DNA from: Campylobacteraceae bacterium
Lineage (GTDB): Bacteria > Campylobacterota > Campylobacteria > Campylobacterales > Sulfurospirillaceae
NCBI GenBank assembly: GCA_027011025.1
Contig: JALVAU010000200.1
Location: forward strand, 1-8,673
Direction of reading: 5' to 3'
Length of the DNA stretch: 8,673 bases
The notes under the pieces are model-generated. The model did no database searches and was not told where the DNA came from. It was given only the letters and a program-made list of their open reading frames with translations. The position numbers were made by a program, and so were the translations under genes. Shown in pieces: positions 6,219-8,673 of the stretch (position 1 is its first letter; each line of letters opens with the position of its first letter).

Positions 6219-7242
6219 AATTCATATCCGGTTTTTGTGTTTTACTTGTACTTGCAGGAAGTTGTGGATATGTGATATTTGGTTTTTTTCCTGTTAATGC
6301 CTTTAGGAAAGTTGCTATTTTTCCAGCTTCTTTATCATTTATCTTTAGACCTAATTGTATTGAGCCCATATCTTTTACTGCTTCTTTTAGGCTCCAAACC
6401 ATTCCATTGTGAAAATACGGAGCTGTCTCTTCTATATTTCTTAGGGTCGGAGTTTTTACCATGCCGTTTTTATTACCTTTGAAATCGCCTACATTTTCAA
6501 ATTTATATTTATTTGCCACTTCAAAAGGTTGCATTGTGCCGCCTACTCCTATATTGTTATGGCATGATGCACAACCTTTATCTATAAATAGATTTAATCC
6601 CTCTTTTTCAGTTTTTGTTAAAGCTTCCGGATGACCATTAAGAAATTCATCATATCTTGATGGAGTGATAAGTGTTCTCTCAAAAACTCCGATTGTATCA
6701 GCTACGAGTTTAAAGGTTATCTTTACATTTTCTCCATATGCTTTTTTGAATTCATTAACATATTTTGGTATTGATTTGACTTTGTTAGCTACTGATTTTG
6801 CAGGCGAAGCCATCTCTGGTGCCGCTTGCATAGGGCCTTGGGCTTGGTCTTCGAGGTGAGCAGCTCTTCCATCCCAGAATTGTGCAGAGTTTAAAACAGA
6901 GTTATATACTGTCGGTGAATTTAAGTGATGAGGGTTTGCTGTCCATTTATGCCCAATAGCAGCACTAATACCATCAACCCCACCTAAACCAAGATTGTGG
7001 CAGGTATTGCATGAAATAATTCCACTTTTAGATAGTCTTGGATCAAAGTATAATTTTTTACCAAGTTCAATCTTAGCATCTGTCATAGGGTTAGTAGGGT
7101 CATCAACTAACTTTAATAACTTTAATTTACTTTGGGGGATAGGTTTTAATCCCGCATTTTTAGCTTTCATCATAAGGTTTTCTCCGGCAAAACCAACACT
7201 TGCAACCAATAAACCACTTAAAACTATATTTAGTTTTTTCAT
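6217..7242 (-). CDS. Di-haem cytochrome c peroxidase (CcpA type)
   Basis: This 341-residue periplasmic enzyme reduces hydrogen peroxide to water with cytochrome c as donor. The signal peptide is residues 1-19 (SVGFA, then GEN). Haem 1 (peroxidatic, low potential) is bound by CNTCH (Cys78, Cys81, His82). Haem 2 (electron-entry, high potential) is bound by CASCH (Cys224, Cys227, His228). The distal His98 in IGHKW corresponds to the switchable ligand of the classical enzymes, and Trp123, Gln133 and Glu143 complete the catalytic set. Met292 in DMGSIQL is the likely sixth ligand of haem 2. All motifs are in standard order and the length is normal for the family; the last 12 residues (STSKTQKPDMN region) are an extra polar tail. 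The start is well supported by AAGGAGA (7248-7254) and the signal peptide. It is the first gene of a probable two-gene unit and is divergent from the PerR-like regulator. Confidence 0.95.
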   Translation of the reverse strand: MKKLNIVLSGLLVASVGFAGENLMMKAKNAGLKPIPQSKLKLLKLVDDPTNPMTDAKIELGKKLYFDPRLSKSGIISCNTCHNLGLGGVDGISAAIGHKWTANPHHLNSPTVYNSVLNSAQFWDGRAAHLEDQAQGPMQAAPEMASPAKSVANKVKSIPKYVNEFKKAYGENVKITFKLVADTIGVFERTLITPSRYDEFLNGHPEALTKTEKEGLNLFIDKGCASCHNNIGVGGTMQPFEVANKYKFENVGDFKGNKNGMVKTPTLRNIEETAPYFHNGMVWSLKEAVKDMGSIQLGLKINDKEAGKIATFLKALTGKKPNITYPQLPASTSKTQKPDMN

Positions 7243-7247
7243 AATTT

Positions 7248-7278
7248 CTCCTTAAAAAATTTAGAATTTTTAATTATA
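7248..7278 (-). promoter_or_regulatory. Promoter and ribosome site of the peroxidase gene pair
   Basis: On the minus strand a perfect TATAAT (7273-7278) is followed by a short leader of about 20-25 nt and a strong AAGGAGA (7248-7254) five bases before the ATG. No clear -35 is seen, as is common in Campylobacterota. The upstream DNA (7291-7328) is very AT-rich, with short palindromes such as TTAATTAA (7291-7298) and TTAATATTAA (7319-7328) and a TTTAATAT direct repeat, possible but unspecific operator candidates. Confidence 0.6.
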
Positions 7279-7349
7279 TAATGTTTTATCTTAATTAATA
7301 TTTAATATCAAATAGAGTTTAATATTAATTTATTATTTAAGTATTTTTT

Positions 7350-7358
7350 TGTTACAAT
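7350..7358 (+). promoter_or_regulatory. Extended -10 promoter of the PerR-like gene
   Basis: TGTTACAAT is an extended -10 (TGn plus TACAAT at 7353-7358) following a T-run at 7344-7350. Transcription would start near 7365, giving a leader of about 70 nt. No good -35 is present. Confidence 0.5.
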
Positions 7359-7364
7359 ATAAGA

Positions 7365-7420
7365 AAGTTATTAACTTATGGTGCTAAAATATGTGTTTAA
7401 TGCGTAAAGTAAGTTATTAA
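7365..7420 (+). promoter_or_regulatory. Operator-like palindrome and partial second copy upstream of the PerR-like gene
   Basis: AAGTTA-T-TAACTT (7365-7377) is a perfect 6-1-6 inverted repeat placed at the predicted transcription start. AAGTTATTAA recurs at 7411-7420, 46 bp downstream, with only a partial second arm. Fur and PerR boxes are inverted repeats around a single central base, so this is a reasonable autoregulatory operator. The exact box of this protein is not known, so this is inference. Confidence 0.45.
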
Positions 7421-7436
7421 GAAATAGAAGGCAAAT

Positions 7437-7850
7437 ATGATAGATTTTAAAACAATACTTCAAGAAAGGAATCTAAAAGCTACTCATCAAAGATTGGCTA
7501 TTTTAGAAACAATGAATAGCCTAAAACATGTAAGTATAGAAAATCTTTATGATCTGCTCCTAGCTAAATATCCTACACTTTCAAAGGCAACTATATACAG
7601 AAATGTTAAGGAGCTGATAACCATCGGTATAATTACTGAGATAAAAATTCCAGATATGCCGACTAACTATGAAATTACCAAGATGCCGCACATCCATCTA
7701 GTTTGTAAAATTTGCAATAAAATTGAAGATAAAATCGTAGATACAAAATGCCTTATAGATGAAGCTACAAAAGATATAGGTTTTAGGATAGAAAAGAGCA
7801 GTATATCTTTAGTTGGGGTGTGCTCCGAGTGTTCAAAGTTACAAGCTTGA
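7437..7850 (+). CDS. perR: Fur-family metalloregulator, PerR-like
   Basis: This 137-residue repressor matches Fur-family length. Residues 1-80 form the winged helix, with ATHQRLAILE (15-24) and the recognition helix region TLSKATIYRNVKEL (47-60). The structural zinc site is complete: Cys90-x2-Cys93 and Cys129-x2-Cys132. Candidate regulatory metal ligands by alignment with Bacillus PerR are His31, Glu79, His85, His87 and Asp98. Asp at position 98 (Cys93 plus five) is the PerR state; Fur and Zur typically have Glu there, and in Bacillus this Asp is needed for peroxide sensing. Glu79 replaces the PerR Asp85. The gene has AGAAGG five bases before ATG, and is divergent from the peroxidases, which supports a peroxide-stress role. 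Family membership is certain; PerR rather than Fur function is inferred. Confidence 0.9.
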   Translation: MIDFKTILQERNLKATHQRLAILETMNSLKHVSIENLYDLLLAKYPTLSKATIYRNVKELITIGIITEIKIPDMPTNYEITKMPHIHLVCKICNKIEDKIVDTKCLIDEATKDIGFRIEKSSISLVGVCSECSKLQA

Positions 7851-7910
7851 AGCGAAAAAACAAGATAGTGTCTGTGTTTCTGTATAAAAATTGTAAGTAT
7901 TGATAGAATT

Positions 7911-8627
7911 ATGGAGTTTAAGGGCTTTAGAAAAGAGGGTATAGATTTTCTAAAGGAGCTAAAAGACAATAACTCTAAAGAGTGGTTTCTCAACCATAGA
8001 TATGTTTGGGAGAGATCAATTCTTGAGCCAAATAGAGCTTTCATAAAGGATATGGGAGAGACTCTTCAGATATTAGTACCTACTATAAATGCTTTGCCAA
8101 AAGTTGGGGGATCACTCTTTAGGATATATCGAGATACTAGATTTAGCAACGATAAAACCCCCATGAAAAGCAAGATTGGATTGCTTTTTTGGCAAGGTAC
8201 TTCTCATAGGATGCAAAGTAGTAGTTTTTATATGCACTATGATGAAAATGAGTATTTTGTGGCAACTGGCATAAGAAATTTTAAACCCCCTTTATTAAAA
8301 GTCTATAGAGAGTATATCAAAGATGAAAAAAATAGAGAGACTCTACATGTAGAGTTAGAAAGATTAAAAGATTTGGGCTATTTGCTGCCCGAGCCTAGAT
8401 ACAAAAGAGTTCCGAAAGATTTTGATAAAAACGATAGATATGCTTATCTATCACTATTTGGAGCCATGTATGCATATAAAATTTTTAGTATTGATGATAT
8501 ATTTTTTACTCAAGAGTTACTAGATAGGCTATTTCAGATATATAATGATATGCTTGAATTACAAAAGTGGGTATATGAGATGCAAGAGAGCTCAAATACA
8601 AAAATTTTGCCAAGTGTTACTTTTTGA
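7911..8627 (+). CDS. DUF2461 (TIGR02453-type) conserved protein of unknown function
   Basis: This 238-residue soluble protein has no signal peptide or membrane segment. It matches the DUF2461 family by three ordered blocks: the N-terminal FLKELKDNNSKEWFLNHR (13-30), then RIYRDTRFSNDKTPMKSKIG (71-90), and FYMHYDENEYFVATGIRNF (106-124) with PPLLKVYREYI after it. The conserved EPRYKRVPKDFD (161-172) is also typical. Length is normal. The function of the family is unknown. The ATG at 7911 is supported by the family N-terminus starting almost at once, but the upstream bases show no good ribosome site. A TATAAA at 7883-7888 could be a -10 giving a leader of only about 15 nt. It lies 60 bases after the regulator on the same strand, so co-transcription is possible, and no terminator is visible between them. 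Confidence 0.9.
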   Translation: MEFKGFRKEGIDFLKELKDNNSKEWFLNHRYVWERSILEPNRAFIKDMGETLQILVPTINALPKVGGSLFRIYRDTRFSNDKTPMKSKIGLLFWQGTSHRMQSSSFYMHYDENEYFVATGIRNFKPPLLKVYREYIKDEKNRETLHVELERLKDLGYLLPEPRYKRVPKDFDKNDRYAYLSLFGAMYAYKIFSIDDIFFTQELLDRLFQIYNDMLELQKWVYEMQESSNTKILPSVTF

Positions 8628-8662
8628 AATACATTAGAAATTCTTTGTAAAATTATTTATAT

Positions 8663-8673
8663 AGGATTATATG
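8663..8673 (+). other. Possible start of a further gene at the window edge
   Basis: AGGA (8663-8666) lies four bases before an ATG that is the last codon of the window (8671-8673). The 46-nt gap after the DUF2461 stop is otherwise featureless and AT-rich. No downstream sequence is available to confirm it. Confidence 0.3.

Noticed and set aside
7848..7865. UGA at the end of the PerR-like gene as selenocysteine
   Set aside because: Readthrough would add only a few codons before another stop (TAG), and the protein is already complete after its second zinc CxxC pair.
8625..8673. UGA at the end of the DUF2461 gene as selenocysteine
   Set aside because: The frame stays open to the window edge, but the sequence after it is AT-rich without protein-like character or a SECIS hairpin, and the family length is already complete.

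Overview
The window is AT-rich, tightly packed DNA. Gene content points to Campylobacterota (Sulfurimonas / Sulfurovum / Arcobacter / Campylobacter type): a very divergent TamB, a yedF-selD pair in which SelD carries selenocysteine, two bacterial di-haem cytochrome c peroxidases, and a PerR-like Fur protein. The genus cannot be fixed from the sequence alone.

Layout. Positions 2-3400 (+) hold the 3' part of a tamB-like gene whose N-terminus lies outside the window. A 125-nt gap with hairpin potential leads to yedF (3526-4113, +) and selD (4124-5161, +), which overlap through stop codon and ribosome site. selD has an in-frame UGA at 4178-4180 followed by a bacterial SECIS-like hairpin, so a standard caller sees only a truncated ORF from 4250. 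Convergent to selD are two tandem periplasmic di-haem peroxidase genes on the minus strand (7242-6217, then 6163-5174), about 61% identical to each other and separated by a strong 14-bp hairpin. A 194-bp divergent promoter region separates them from a PerR/Fur-family regulator (7437-7850, +). A DUF2461 protein follows (7911-8627, +), and the last three bases may be the start codon of another gene.

How it fits together. yedF-selD supplies activated selenium for selenoprotein synthesis, and SelD itself needs that pathway. The peroxidases remove periplasmic hydrogen peroxide using cytochrome c electrons, and the divergently transcribed PerR-like protein is their obvious candidate regulator. A 6-1-6 palindrome sits at the predicted regulator transcription start. 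TamB belongs to outer-membrane biogenesis and has no evident functional link to the rest.

Most worth checking: (1) the selenocysteine SelD with its SECIS; (2) the second peroxidase has Asp where the family has the distal haem ligand His, with a His three residues later that its paralogue lacks; (3) the intercistronic hairpin, whose T-tract is on the strand opposite to the genes; (4) the operator-like palindrome before the regulator. No CRISPR array, tRNA, rRNA, insertion sequence or phage gene was seen.
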